Shown piece after piece: positions 42,072 to 52,179 of a stretch of 64,000 nt of DNA (its first letter is position 1; the number at the start of each line of letters is the position of its first letter). The notes beneath the pieces are model-generated. The model was not told the origin of the DNA. It made no database searches and was given only the letters and a program-made list of their open reading frames with translations. The DNA lies in IMG/VR virus record IMGVR_UViG_3300008267_000054, positions 1-64,000 of that record; one strand, written 5' to 3'. A program made the translations under genes and the position numbers. The DNA comes from a virus.

Positions 42072-43730
42072 ATGAGCGGAGTATACAAATCACTACAACC
42101 AAAGGATATTAGGACAACTCCTTATAGAGCACATAAGTCCATAATCACAACCTTTACCGGAAATGAATCTGATGAGTGTAAAGTTTATGAATCAGAACAC
42201 TCGTTAAGCTCTTCCTATAACTTCTACCAGCAAGGACGCACAAACTTGGATTATGGTAATCCATACTTTACTGGGGAGTTTTCAACAACAACTGACGGCT
42301 ATTATAAGACAGCTGTTCACACACAACTAGATCATCTATTCTATCGTGAATATCTATCCAATAATAAAGCAACGTTGGGTGGAGGAGCACCAATACTATT
42401 TCAGTATAGAGATCTAGGATACAAAGCGTTAGTTATCAGCTTTGGTACAAAAAAAGTTGGAGAGGGTATACTACCAGATAGTCTACAAATAACCGCTAGT
42501 GGTTATACAATTAGTGATGATTTGTATGGCAATCTAGTTTTTGATGGATTGGCAAACTCCGATGCAGCAGATTATGACAATGTAATGTCTAGCTACACAT
42601 TCAACAGATATTATGAGTATGTTTCAGAAGGAGCAGTTCCATATCTAGAACAGCCAGTAGCTTATGGTAGTTATAAGTTGTTTGCATCTTTTAGTAACCT
42701 AGCATTCACAACACCAGGTAATAATGGAACTGTTGCAGCAAAGTTTGTATCATCACAACAATCTGCAATGATGTTGGGTGCAAATACTGAGCTAAAGGAT
42801 GTGTACAATATGTACAACAGAGATTATGCAATAGCTTTCCGTATAAAGGTAAATAGTGCACCATCAAGCGATGCAGTTATACTTGCAAAGCAGGATAGAA
42901 TGACTGATGTTGCAATTAACCTCAACGGTGATTTATTTACCGATACAAACGTACCATCACAATATCCATATAAGCTAGAATTAACTACAGGTAGAAAGGT
43001 AAAATTTAGTAAGAGTGATACACAAACAACAATAAGTATGGAATCTGCAGCACTAATTGTAGATAACACATATGATGTTGTTTTAATGAGAACTGGATCA
43101 CAGTTTAAACTGTACTTGGATGGTGGAGCACCTACAACATTAACAGATACCTTTGTACAGAACATAGGACAAAATACAGCATTTAATACTTCTGGATTAC
43201 CAACAAAAGAGCAAGATTGTGGTAATCGTTGTAATCTATATGTTGGAAACAGCTACAATAGAACAGAGGGTATAGATGCAGAAATAAGCTATTTACACAT
43301 ATTTGATAGAAGCTTAACTGAAGGGGAGGTAGATAATCTCAACGACAACGATGGTTGGTTGGGTAATTATTGTGGTAATGTGTTTTATAATTTAGGTTTA
43401 ATTGTTCTAACTCACCCGCAACTTACCGATGCATCCTTAACAGCTTTAAGATGTAAAGGTACAGTTAGTATGAGAGAAACAGAGGTATATTGTACAGTTG
43501 GACCAGGCGAATTTAATGTAACACATAATAGGAGTATACAATATTGGAACCCTGTCCACAATCAGTTTGAAATAGATTCAAGATATACTGGTTCCTTATT
43601 TCAACCATATGTAACATCAGTAGGACTATATAACGATAATAATGAGTTGATAGCAGTTGCAAAATTATCAACACCAATACAAACATCCAAAACAACTGAC
43701 ACAACTTTTGTTGTGAGGTACGATTTTTAA
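42072..43730 (+). CDS. Tail structural protein with LamG/concanavalin-like insertion
   Basis: 552 aa. N-terminus SGVYKSLQPKDIRTTPYRAH; residues about 255-420 form a LamG-like domain (DYAIAFRIKVNSAPSSDAVI; YDVVLMRTGSQFKLYLDGG; ISYLHIFDRSLTEGEVDNLN). The C-terminal docking segment is shared with the gene at 41018. The lectin-like insertion suggests glycan binding, perhaps host recognition. Neighbour of the recombination genes, with one base between stop and next ATG. Confidence 0.77.
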   Translation: MSGVYKSLQPKDIRTTPYRAHKSIITTFTGNESDECKVYESEHSLSSSYNFYQQGRTNLDYGNPYFTGEFSTTTDGYYKTAVHTQLDHLFYREYLSNNKATLGGGAPILFQYRDLGYKALVISFGTKKVGEGILPDSLQITASGYTISDDLYGNLVFDGLANSDAADYDNVMSSYTFNRYYEYVSEGAVPYLEQPVAYGSYKLFASFSNLAFTTPGNNGTVAAKFVSSQQSAMMLGANTELKDVYNMYNRDYAIAFRIKVNSAPSSDAVILAKQDRMTDVAINLNGDLFTDTNVPSQYPYKLELTTGRKVKFSKSDTQTTISMESAALIVDNTYDVVLMRTGSQFKLYLDGGAPTTLTDTFVQNIGQNTAFNTSGLPTKEQDCGNRCNLYVGNSYNRTEGIDAEISYLHIFDRSLTEGEVDNLNDNDGWLGNYCGNVFYNLGLIVLTHPQLTDASLTALRCKGTVSMRETEVYCTVGPGEFNVTHNRSIQYWNPVHNQFEIDSRYTGSLFQPYVTSVGLYNDNNELIAVAKLSTPIQTSKTTDTTFVVRYDF

Positions 43731-43731
43731 C

Positions 43732-44133
43732 ATGGCTAAAAAGGTTACAAAAAGACAAGCTGCAAGAATAAAAGGTTATAGAAGCGGTCTTGAGGAAGAC
43801 ATTGATAATAGTTTAAAGGCAGTTGGCATTGATGGTCAATATGAGCAAAATAAGATAGCTTATACCAAACCAGCAACCCACCATAAGTACACACCAGATT
43901 TTAGATTACCAAATGGTATATTTGTTGAAACAAAGGGTAGATTTGTAACAGCTGATAGAAAAAAGCATCTACTGATAAAAGAACAGCATCCAGACTTGGA
44001 TATCAGATTTCTTTTTCAAAACGCTAATAATAGAATAAGTAAGAAGTCAAAAACTACATATGCTGATTGGTGTAATAAGTATGGTTTTCTGTATGCTGAA
44101 AAAGAAATACCAAAAGAGTGGCTATCACAATAA
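43732..44133 (+). CDS. T7-type endonuclease I (Holliday junction resolvase)
   Basis: 133 aa. Active-site residues of the T7 endonuclease I family are aligned: E21 or E22 (SGLEEDIDNSL), D56 (KYTPDFRLPNG), E66 and K68 (FVETKGR); T7 uses E20, D55, E65 and K67. The basic N-terminus and the C-terminal TYADWCNKYGFLYAEKEIPK also fit. The enzyme resolves branched DNA. T4 instead uses endonuclease VII (gp49). It heads a cluster with primase and the SbcCD-like fusion. Confidence 0.93.
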   Translation: MAKKVTKRQAARIKGYRSGLEEDIDNSLKAVGIDGQYEQNKIAYTKPATHHKYTPDFRLPNGIFVETKGRFVTADRKKHLLIKEQHPDLDIRFLFQNANNRISKKSKTTYADWCNKYGFLYAEKEIPKEWLSQ

Positions 44134-44153
44134 AAATTGTGTATAGTTTACTA

Positions 44154-45077
44154 ATGGCGCAAGAACTGCAATCACATAAAGTAATAACATTATTAAATGC
44201 TCATCTTGGAGAAGCATCTCTACATAGAAAGGGTGAGGTAAGTTATTATTGTCCATTATGTAACCATTATAAGAAAAAACTACAAGTAAACTTAGTAAGT
44301 CAGAGATGGCATTGTTGGGTTTGTGGTACGAAAGGTAACGGTCTATATAATCTGTTCAAGAAGACAGGAGCTTCACAAGATCTATTACAATCAGCAAAGG
44401 AAATATCAATTGGTAAGTCAAATCAAACTAATACAGATGAATCTGTTATTAAGCAATTACCAACCGAGTTTAGACCACTTCATATTAACTGGAATACCCC
44501 ACACTACAAAAATGCACTCCATTATATTGTAAATGTTAGAGGTTTAACACCACTAGATGTATTAAGATATAACATAGGTTATTGTGAAGAGGGTGATTAT
44601 AATGGTATGATTATAATTCCAAGTTATGACATTAATAATCAATTAAATTATTTTGTTGGTCGTAGTTACTACAGTGGTGCCTTTAAACATAAAAATCCAA
44701 CTTGGAGTAAGGATATTATAGGCTTCGAAAACCAAATAGATTTCAACCAACCAGTTGTGTTAGTAGAAGGTGCATTTGATGCAATATCAACAAAACGCAA
44801 TGCAATTCCGTTGTTTGGCAAAAAAATAATGCCTACTTTAAGACAAACTATTATTACAAAAAAAGTACCCAAATTGTACATATCACTTGATCAAGATGCA
44901 ATAGAGAGTGCATTAAGTGAGTTGGAATATTACATGAATTCTGGCATTGAAGTGTACTTTGTAAATTTAACCGGTAAAGATCCAAATGAGCTAGGTTTCA
45001 GTAGTATGGTGCAGTTAATTAAAAGCTGCAATCCATTTACTTTTTCGGATCTTATTAAACATAAATTAGCTATATGA
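44154..45077 (+). CDS. 61: DNA primase (DnaG/gp61 type)
   Basis: 307 aa from the ATG at 44154; an upstream in-frame GTG at 44118 overlaps the previous gene. Zinc ribbon C33-x2-C36 and C54-x2-C57 (YYCPLCNHY; WHCWVCGTKG). TOPRIM domain with VVLVEGAFDAIS at about residues 202-213 and LYISLDQDA further on. It makes RNA primers for lagging-strand synthesis. Stop overlaps the next ATG as ATGA. Confidence 0.9.
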   Translation: MAQELQSHKVITLLNAHLGEASLHRKGEVSYYCPLCNHYKKKLQVNLVSQRWHCWVCGTKGNGLYNLFKKTGASQDLLQSAKEISIGKSNQTNTDESVIKQLPTEFRPLHINWNTPHYKNALHYIVNVRGLTPLDVLRYNIGYCEEGDYNGMIIIPSYDINNQLNYFVGRSYYSGAFKHKNPTWSKDIIGFENQIDFNQPVVLVEGAFDAISTKRNAIPLFGKKIMPTLRQTIITKKVPKLYISLDQDAIESALSELEYYMNSGIEVYFVNLTGKDPNELGFSSMVQLIKSCNPFTFSDLIKHKLAI

Positions 45078-48000
45078 AAAAAATTAATTGTGGATTAGAT
45101 AAAGTTGATTATATTGTTTTTGTTAGTGATATACACATCCGTAATTGGAAAAGACACAAGGAGTATCAAGAAGTTTTTGACAAACTAAACACACTTGTAA
45201 AAAATTCACCACCAAACACAGTAGTTGTTATTGGTGGTGATATTGTGCATGCCAAAACGGATATGAGTCCTGAGTTAATACAGATGGTCTCCTACTTTTT
45301 CACAGGATTGGCAGATCTTGTGCCTACGTTTGTAATTTGTGGTAATCACGATACAAACCTAAATAATAACAATAGGTTAGATGCATTAACACCAATAATT
45401 GATGCACTAAAACATCCAGGCCTCTACTATTTGAGAGACACAGGAAACTTTGAAGTTGGTGATATAGCCTTCACGGTAATGTCTGTATTGGATGCACCGG
45501 ATAAGTACCCAAGTGTAGATTCCATTAAGAAAAAAGTAAAGAGAAAATTTGCTTTGTACCATGGAACAGTTGAAGCTAGTACAACCGATACTGGTATTAA
45601 ACTACTACAAGGATTGAGTAAAGATTACTTCAAAGGATACGACGCAGCATTACTTGGTGACATTCACAAGAGACAGATACTTAGCACTGACCCATTAATA
45701 TTTTATCCTGGATCACTAATTCAGCAGAATTTTGGAGAAGCCTATGAAGGACATGGACCAGCTATATTGGATGTTAACACACTCGAATGCAAGTTTTTGG
45801 ATATACCAAACGATTATGGCTATTATACTTTAACTGTAGAAGATGGGGTATTACCAGACAATCTACCGATAACATCTAAAACTAGTGTTCGAGTTAAGAC
45901 AAAAAATACAACACCAGCACAATTAAAACGAGTCCTAGCAACAATAAGAAAAGACTACAAGAACAGTGATGTTGTTGTAATGAATATTGATGCAAAGGAT
46001 AACACAAAATCAACTGAAACTACATTTAGTGGTGGTGATGTGAGACGTGTGGAGTTTCAAAATGAAATGATAAAAGAGTTTCTCAGCAAGCAGAAAATTG
46101 ATGATGAAACACTAGATCAGATTTTCAATATAAACAAGCAATTAAATAGTCAATTACCACAAACTGAAACCGTTAGAAATGTTATATGGAAACCAAAGAA
46201 ATTTGAGTTTTCAAATATGTTCTCATATGGTGAAAACAATGTTGTGGATTTTACCAATATGAATGGTTTATGTGGTCTATTTGCACCAAACCATTCGGGA
46301 AAATCAGCAACACTTGATGCATTGTGTTTTTGTTTATTTGATCACTCGTTCCGTGCTAGTAAAGCAGACCAGGTATTAAATAATAAATCAGATTGGTTTA
46401 CGTGTAAATTTAATTTCGAGTTAGAAGGTGTTGATTATTTTATTGAGAAGAGGGCAACAAGATATGCAAAGGGTCCATTAGCGGGCAAGCTTAGGGTTGA
46501 TATTGACTTTTGGTATGTCAATGAGGATGGTGAAACTGTCTCATTAAACGGTGAACAGAGACGAGATACTGATAAAATTATTCAATCTTATGTTGGTACA
46601 TTCGACGATTTTATTTTAACAGCTCTATCTTTACAGGGTAACAACTCCAATTTTATTGAAAAGACTCAAAGTGAGAGAAAAGAGCTCCTTGCTAATTTTT
46701 TAGATCTCAATATATTTGATCAACTATATGAGCTGGCAAATAAGGAAACCAGAGCATCAGCAATTTTACTTGAAGAGTATCAAAAGAAGGATTTTGAAAC
46801 AGTTTTAGGTGATGCGGAAAATGCTAAAGAGAGTTGTGAAAAGGAATATAAGACAAAAGAGATTGAGCACAAATCAATTAAGAAGGAATTAGATAGCACA
46901 AACAATAATATACTGACACTAACTAAAAAACTTAGACCTAATAAAGCACAAGATCTTGATCTTAGTGCATTAGAGTCTGGAAAAGTGCTTTTGGAAAATG
47001 CTTTAAAAGAAGAGCAGTCAAGACTTGGTGAACTTGTTGTTACACAAACTAGTTTAGATACTGAAATACAAGCAGTCAAAAAAACACTCTCTGCATATAA
47101 TGAGGTTACGTTAACAAAAAACTACGATGCATACACTAATATGCAATCAAAGCAAAAGAAAGTAAATCTAGAGTTAGATCAGCTAAAAGTAACAATAAAA
47201 GCAAAACTAGACAAGCTCAACAACCTACAGAAACATGAATACGATCCAAATTGTAAGTATTGTGTAGATAATGTATTTGTAAAAGATGCTATAAAGACAA
47301 AACAAGAACTTGATCTAGATAAAACTACTGTTGCTACAAAGCTTGAAGAAAAAAAGGAAATAGAAGTTTATTTAAATGAACAAGTTGTTTATCAAATGGA
47401 TTATGAAAATTATACTTTTTGCAAAACACAATTAAAAGACTTAACGGGTAAATACAATATTACTACTTCAAAGATAGAGACTGCAACACACTCAATTGAG
47501 GGCATAAAACATAAGATAGAGTCTGTTGAAAACAATATTAATCTGTATCACGAGAACGAGCAAGACATTAGTCATAATAATTTAGTGAACAAACAAATAC
47601 AAGAAATCAACAGCTCACTAGAAGCTATTAAAACAAAAGAACAGCTTATAACAAAAGAAATGCAAGTACTGCATGGAAAAATAGCTGTTGCAGACAAGAC
47701 TATTGAGGAATGTGTAAAGAACATAGATCACATGCAAGAACTTGCAGACAAACAAATAGCATATGGTCTATACACACAAGCGATTAGTAGAGATGGTATA
47801 CAGTACAATTTAATATCAAAGGCAATACCACACATTGAACAGTATGTTAATAATTTATTAGCACAGATTACAGATTTTACATTAACGTTTGAAGCGGATG
47901 GAAAGTCTATCAACGTGTATATATGTTATGAAACTAATAAGTGGCCACTTGAATTATCATCTGGTATGGAAAAATTTATATCTAGTTTAGCAATTAGAGT

Positions 48001-48232
48001 TGCCTTAATAAAGATAACAAATCTACCAAAACCAAATTTTATAGCAATTGATGAAGGACTTGGTGTATTGGATAGCAGTAATCTTAATTCTATGCATATG
48101 CTATTCAATCATTTAAAAGATCTGTTTAAGTTCTCACTTGTAATATCCCATATTGATGTTGTTCGTGATATGGTTGATCACATACTAACAATTGATAAGA
48201 GAGGAGAGTTTAGCTACATAAATTATCAATAG
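45074..48232 (+). CDS. 47/46: Fused SbcD-SbcC (gp47-gp46) recombination nuclease/ATPase
   Basis: 1052 aa in one reading frame. Residues 1-330 form an Mre11/SbcD nuclease: D19 and H21 (VSDIHIR), D56 (GGDIVHA), N91-H92 (CGNHDTN), GDIHKRQ. From about 370 an SbcC/Rad50 ATPase: FEFSNMFSYGENNVV, Walker A-like APNHSGKSA at about 402-410, two long coiled coils, a zinc hook CKYC at about 725, signature LELSSGMEKFISSLAIR, and Walker B FIAIDEGLGVLD. In T4 these are separate proteins (gp47, gp46) that process DNA ends for recombination-dependent replication. I see no stop or frameshift at the junction. Confidence 0.93.
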   Translation: MKKINCGLDKVDYIVFVSDIHIRNWKRHKEYQEVFDKLNTLVKNSPPNTVVVIGGDIVHAKTDMSPELIQMVSYFFTGLADLVPTFVICGNHDTNLNNNNRLDALTPIIDALKHPGLYYLRDTGNFEVGDIAFTVMSVLDAPDKYPSVDSIKKKVKRKFALYHGTVEASTTDTGIKLLQGLSKDYFKGYDAALLGDIHKRQILSTDPLIFYPGSLIQQNFGEAYEGHGPAILDVNTLECKFLDIPNDYGYYTLTVEDGVLPDNLPITSKTSVRVKTKNTTPAQLKRVLATIRKDYKNSDVVVMNIDAKDNTKSTETTFSGGDVRRVEFQNEMIKEFLSKQKIDDETLDQIFNINKQLNSQLPQTETVRNVIWKPKKFEFSNMFSYGENNVVDFTNMNGLCGLFAPNHSGKSATLDALCFCLFDHSFRASKADQVLNNKSDWFTCKFNFELEGVDYFIEKRATRYAKGPLAGKLRVDIDFWYVNEDGETVSLNGEQRRDTDKIIQSYVGTFDDFILTALSLQGNNSNFIEKTQSERKELLANFLDLNIFDQLYELANKETRASAILLEEYQKKDFETVLGDAENAKESCEKEYKTKEIEHKSIKKELDSTNNNILTLTKKLRPNKAQDLDLSALESGKVLLENALKEEQSRLGELVVTQTSLDTEIQAVKKTLSAYNEVTLTKNYDAYTNMQSKQKKVNLELDQLKVTIKAKLDKLNNLQKHEYDPNCKYCVDNVFVKDAIKTKQELDLDKTTVATKLEEKKEIEVYLNEQVVYQMDYENYTFCKTQLKDLTGKYNITTSKIETATHSIEGIKHKIESVENNINLYHENEQDISHNNLVNKQIQEINSSLEAIKTKEQLITKEMQVLHGKIAVADKTIEECVKNIDHMQELADKQIAYGLYTQAISRDGIQYNLISKAIPHIEQYVNNLLAQITDFTLTFEADGKSINVYICYETNKWPLELSSGMEKFISSLAIRVALIKITNLPKPNFIAIDEGLGVLDSSNLNSMHMLFNHLKDLFKFSLVISHIDVVRDMVDHILTIDKRGEFSYINYQ

Positions 48233-48233
48233 A

Positions 48234-48241
48234 TATTTATG
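48234..48241 (+). promoter_or_regulatory. Putative promoter motif (TATTTATG variant)
   Basis: One mismatch to the octamer, 13 nt before the ATG at 48255. Confidence 0.42.
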
Positions 48242-48254
48242 ATAAACCGAGTTA

Positions 48255-51200
48255 ATGTTAGAAAACATCTATAAGACAAAACAAAAAAGAGGGTATATCA
48301 ATCGTGATTTTCTAGTTGTAGATAATAGTGCTAAGTCACCAAACTATTTCAACATTTTAGAAGTACCTCAAACCCTAACAGCTGGCAAGAATATTGTTAA
48401 GCTGGGTTGTGATGGTCTATACTTAAAGAGAAACTACGATATAGATATTGAGGTGTTAGATGTTAATGGTGATCCACTATACACAGAATTTACAGGCTTT
48501 GTTGACAGATATGGTTACAGCTACTTTATAGTTTACGTATATGATATTACACCAATAGGTGTTGGTAGTCTTAGTTTTGTTGGTGTAGCAAATAGAGATT
48601 TAAGTGGCAAACCGCTAACATATGGTGGATCTGAACACACTAATGAATACACTGTTCTATGGAGTACTGATATTTTAATAAAGTCAACAGATAGAAATCT
48701 GACGGACATCGTATTTCAAAAAGCACCAGAAGTACAGGTAACACAGGTACTAACACCATATAAATTTAATTTTGGTACATACGCACTCAACAGTAGACTA
48801 GCATCTCAGAGCTTAGATAATGTGTTAGTATACACATCAGAAAATTCCGGATTTGATTTTATACAAAACTACTCAGAAAACATACAAGACGCACTTGGTG
48901 TAGAGAATTCTTATAACTATTTTATTGATGCATCCACAGCAAATACTGTAAAAACTAATATTCGTAGGTATGACAACGATATACAAAACGGATTCGTATT
49001 TTCGGAGTATTCGAGGTATAATACAGTAATCTACGATGCACAAGGCAGATTGTCAAAGGATATGGAAGGATCCATTTTTAGTTTTGCCAATAATGATAAT
49101 GGAGTAAGTATACGAAATACGTGGAATTATAAACCAGCACTTACATCAACGTATGATCCAACACCATCAGGGTCATTTACTGATCAGATTGTTAGCTACA
49201 AAAGTAAAATTGTTTATGTTTTAAATAAGTATTACGCTTATCTAGATAAAGCTCCTAGCGTATCGGTGATTGATTATAGTGATCCAAGTGTACCAGTTAC
49301 TAGAGATTACACTTTCAAAATACTTGAAAACACTACTGGATCCTTTCTCTATCCAACATCTTCTTTACAAGAAGTACAATCAATTAATCTAAGTTCGTCA
49401 TATATACAATTTACATTTTTTGATCTACAACCAATTGCAGGAGACATATATCGCATAAAAACATTTGCAAAGGAAGCTGGACGTAATGCAGAATACTACC
49501 AACTAAACGACCATATTGTAAAAGCACCAGAGTTTTTAATCGATACTGATAAGACAAATCAGTCAGTCTATGCTAAAAACAAAAGTGATTTTTTTACATA
49601 TGGTGAGTTTACAACACAAAGTATTGTTGTGGATTATTGGAGGGGATTTGTTGTTGAGCAAAACGAACTATATCAATATAGTTTAAGTCCATCTAGCTCA
49701 GCAATATATACCAATACAGTGTTAGCAAATGCACTGACTTTAACAAGCACAACAACAGCTAAGCGCGGAATAGCAACAAGATATTATCAAACATATATAC
49801 CAGATCAACCTTATTCATTATCCTTTTATTGTAGTTTAGATCCTGGTTGTGAGTTGGAAGTCTATATGAGTAGTACACCATTAAAGGATACTGTATTAGG
49901 ATTACAAGCACCGAGAGCGTTTACACAAACAAGGGAAAGGGGTACAAATGAAAGTTATAATAAATTTGGAAAGTACTTAGGAAAGATATCAAACATTAAT
50001 GGCAATTCGATAAGACATTATGAAAATGTTGTTTTTGACTTCCTACCTGATGCAGATGGATTTGGTAGACCGGTATTGTTTTTAACAACCGATAGTGCAA
50101 CTAATAAAAATGCCTATATATCATCATTAAGCATAACACCACTAGAGCTAACCGGATTTACACCAAGTATATTACAGTTTGCTGCAGCAACACCTGACTC
50201 AATTAACATATTACAAGACGATGATGCATCCTTAACACAGTCACTTGACTTGAAGATAGAGTACTTCACAGCAGATGGTAGACAGTCTGAATACACGACT
50301 TTCATACCAAATGTACAAATTAATATGATAAACGAAGTACCTGGTTTCTGTTCTAGTGAGGCAAATAAGTTTAATGATCATTGTCCATTTTATTGGGAAG
50401 TTGTTTCTAGCTCACTACAAGTTGATGTTGGTCTTACTACTAAGGCAAACTCTGGCACAGCATCTCTTGATCCTACACAATACATAGACCACTACTTTTG
50501 GCCAACATTTAGTTTAAACTTTGCTGGTGGATATCATTGGAATATCAGAGGATTTGCTATATCAGGAACATCTTACAATTCACTTGTTTATACAAGGCCG
50601 GTATCATCTAGCATAACTTCTAGCTGGTTTAGATATGATCCATTTTTACCATTATATACACAGGCAATACCAGGTGGTGTACAAGCAGCTACAATGTACT
50701 CAGGTACAGTTGCTCCGGTAACTTATAGTGCAACTCCAATTGATGGTCTATACACATCAACTTTATCAACTGATAGAAAGTTTTATGATGGTAATGGAGC
50801 GGCCATTAGCAGATATGAACTAGCATATTCTCAAAGTCTCTTAATAAGTAGTAATAGTGTTGTTATACTAAATGATGCGCCTAAACTTGAGACATTACAA
50901 ACTTATTTAAGAAAATCAAGATTGTATTTTCCATCAACGAGTAGTAATTATCCATATGGATTCTATGAAAATGGTGGAATCTATAATGTTAGATTTAAAA
51001 TATCTAGCACACCACTCATTAGATATTCTAATTCACCTAAGGCTAATTACATTTACAGTAATGATGGATCAGCAATTACAGCAGCAACTGAGGTAGGCAA
51101 CTATTCAAAAACTGTTAACTCTGACAGTATATACACACCAGAAGATGGTGCAAAATTAATGGTATATATAGCTGATGTAGCAACACCTATTAGCAATCAG

Positions 51201-51653
51201 TTAGATTTTGTAAGAGGTAGAGCAGGATTGTTTCCACCAAAAAATAACATTGTAACAATTGGAAATGGGTATGGTATAACACCAACCATTAGATTCTTTG
51301 ATTCAGGATCCGGTTATAATGTTGACCAGTATGATCTAGTATTAGTACAATATGGAGAAAAAGCGCAGTTAGTATTTGATGCATCTGGATTAGAGTTTGA
51401 ACCCAACACAGATCCAACATATTTACCAAATTCATACATGATATACAACAACACTGACCAAGCTTTTTGGGGTGGTATAATAAGTGATATTGAGTGGTGT
51501 AAAATTGGTGTTACAACTGATCCAAGATTTATAAAACCAGTTAATTTTGATGATGCGTTTAATACATTTACACCAACAAACCCACCACCATTCCCAGCAC
51601 CACCAAGCAATCCATTTGAGGCTGAAGATGTTGGAGATGTAGTATTTGATTAA
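48255..51653 (+). CDS. Large structural protein, probable tail fibre or baseplate component
   Basis: 1132 aa, beta-rich, Tyr/Ser/Thr-rich throughout without enzymatic motif or signal peptide. Starts MLENIYKTKQKRGYINRDFL; C-terminus Pro-rich and acidic (TPTNPPPFPAPPSNPFEAED). Composition is like the tail proteins at 30-43 kb. Position after the recombination genes and before the packaging region suggests a displaced tail-fibre or adhesin gene. Not recognised further. Confidence 0.65.
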   Translation: MLENIYKTKQKRGYINRDFLVVDNSAKSPNYFNILEVPQTLTAGKNIVKLGCDGLYLKRNYDIDIEVLDVNGDPLYTEFTGFVDRYGYSYFIVYVYDITPIGVGSLSFVGVANRDLSGKPLTYGGSEHTNEYTVLWSTDILIKSTDRNLTDIVFQKAPEVQVTQVLTPYKFNFGTYALNSRLASQSLDNVLVYTSENSGFDFIQNYSENIQDALGVENSYNYFIDASTANTVKTNIRRYDNDIQNGFVFSEYSRYNTVIYDAQGRLSKDMEGSIFSFANNDNGVSIRNTWNYKPALTSTYDPTPSGSFTDQIVSYKSKIVYVLNKYYAYLDKAPSVSVIDYSDPSVPVTRDYTFKILENTTGSFLYPTSSLQEVQSINLSSSYIQFTFFDLQPIAGDIYRIKTFAKEAGRNAEYYQLNDHIVKAPEFLIDTDKTNQSVYAKNKSDFFTYGEFTTQSIVVDYWRGFVVEQNELYQYSLSPSSSAIYTNTVLANALTLTSTTTAKRGIATRYYQTYIPDQPYSLSFYCSLDPGCELEVYMSSTPLKDTVLGLQAPRAFTQTRERGTNESYNKFGKYLGKISNINGNSIRHYENVVFDFLPDADGFGRPVLFLTTDSATNKNAYISSLSITPLELTGFTPSILQFAAATPDSINILQDDDASLTQSLDLKIEYFTADGRQSEYTTFIPNVQINMINEVPGFCSSEANKFNDHCPFYWEVVSSSLQVDVGLTTKANSGTASLDPTQYIDHYFWPTFSLNFAGGYHWNIRGFAISGTSYNSLVYTRPVSSSITSSWFRYDPFLPLYTQAIPGGVQAATMYSGTVAPVTYSATPIDGLYTSTLSTDRKFYDGNGAAISRYELAYSQSLLISSNSVVILNDAPKLETLQTYLRKSRLYFPSTSSNYPYGFYENGGIYNVRFKISSTPLIRYSNSPKANYIYSNDGSAITAATEVGNYSKTVNSDSIYTPEDGAKLMVYIADVATPISNQLDFVRGRAGLFPPKNNIVTIGNGYGITPTIRFFDSGSGYNVDQYDLVLVQYGEKAQLVFDASGLEFEPNTDPTYLPNSYMIYNNTDQAFWGGIISDIEWCKIGVTTDPRFIKPVNFDDAFNTFTPTNPPPFPAPPSNPFEAEDVGDVVFD

Positions 51654-51654
51654 C

Positions 51655-52179
51655 ATGATATCGAGAAGTATTAAAAAATCTAAAGTGTGTTTTCCACCTA
51701 TTGAGGGAATAGGTGGCCCATCTATACTTGGTAGAATTAAGTTAAAAAATATATACCAATCATGGCAAGGTGAAAACTTTGTTGAGATAACACAAAAACA
51801 TAGTGATAATCCATTTAATCTAAGAACTGGGTTACCACAAACAGATAGACAAATGAAAGAGGATCGCATATTCCTCTTTACAAAATATCTATCCTACAAT
51901 CCTCTTACAAAGCAAATTGAGAAAAGAGAACTCATACCACTAAGAAACACAGAGAAAGTTTACATAGGACAGTCCCCAGAAGAACATCAGTTCGATGATT
52001 ATAAGCTGTTTGTCAATGGAAAAGTTGTTTTAGAGGATATTTTGTTTAAACAACCAAATACTGATATGGGATCTCTTATTGAGATTATTAAAAAATTACA
52101 AGATAGAATACAAATATTAGAGCAACAAGTACAAAAACTAACTGGTAATAACGAAAAAGTAGCTATTTATAAGCAATGA
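51655..52179 (+). CDS. Structural or assembly protein with C-terminal coiled coil
   Basis: 174 aa from the ATG at 51655, one base after the preceding stop. Globular N-terminal part (VCFPPIEGIGGPSILGRIKL) and a C-terminal heptad helix (LIEIIKKLQDRIQILEQQVQ), like small trimeric fibre or neck proteins. Stop overlaps the next ATG. Confidence 0.7.
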   Translation: MISRSIKKSKVCFPPIEGIGGPSILGRIKLKNIYQSWQGENFVEITQKHSDNPFNLRTGLPQTDRQMKEDRIFLFTKYLSYNPLTKQIEKRELIPLRNTEKVYIGQSPEEHQFDDYKLFVNGKVVLEDILFKQPNTDMGSLIEIIKKLQDRIQILEQQVQKLTGNNEKVAIYKQ

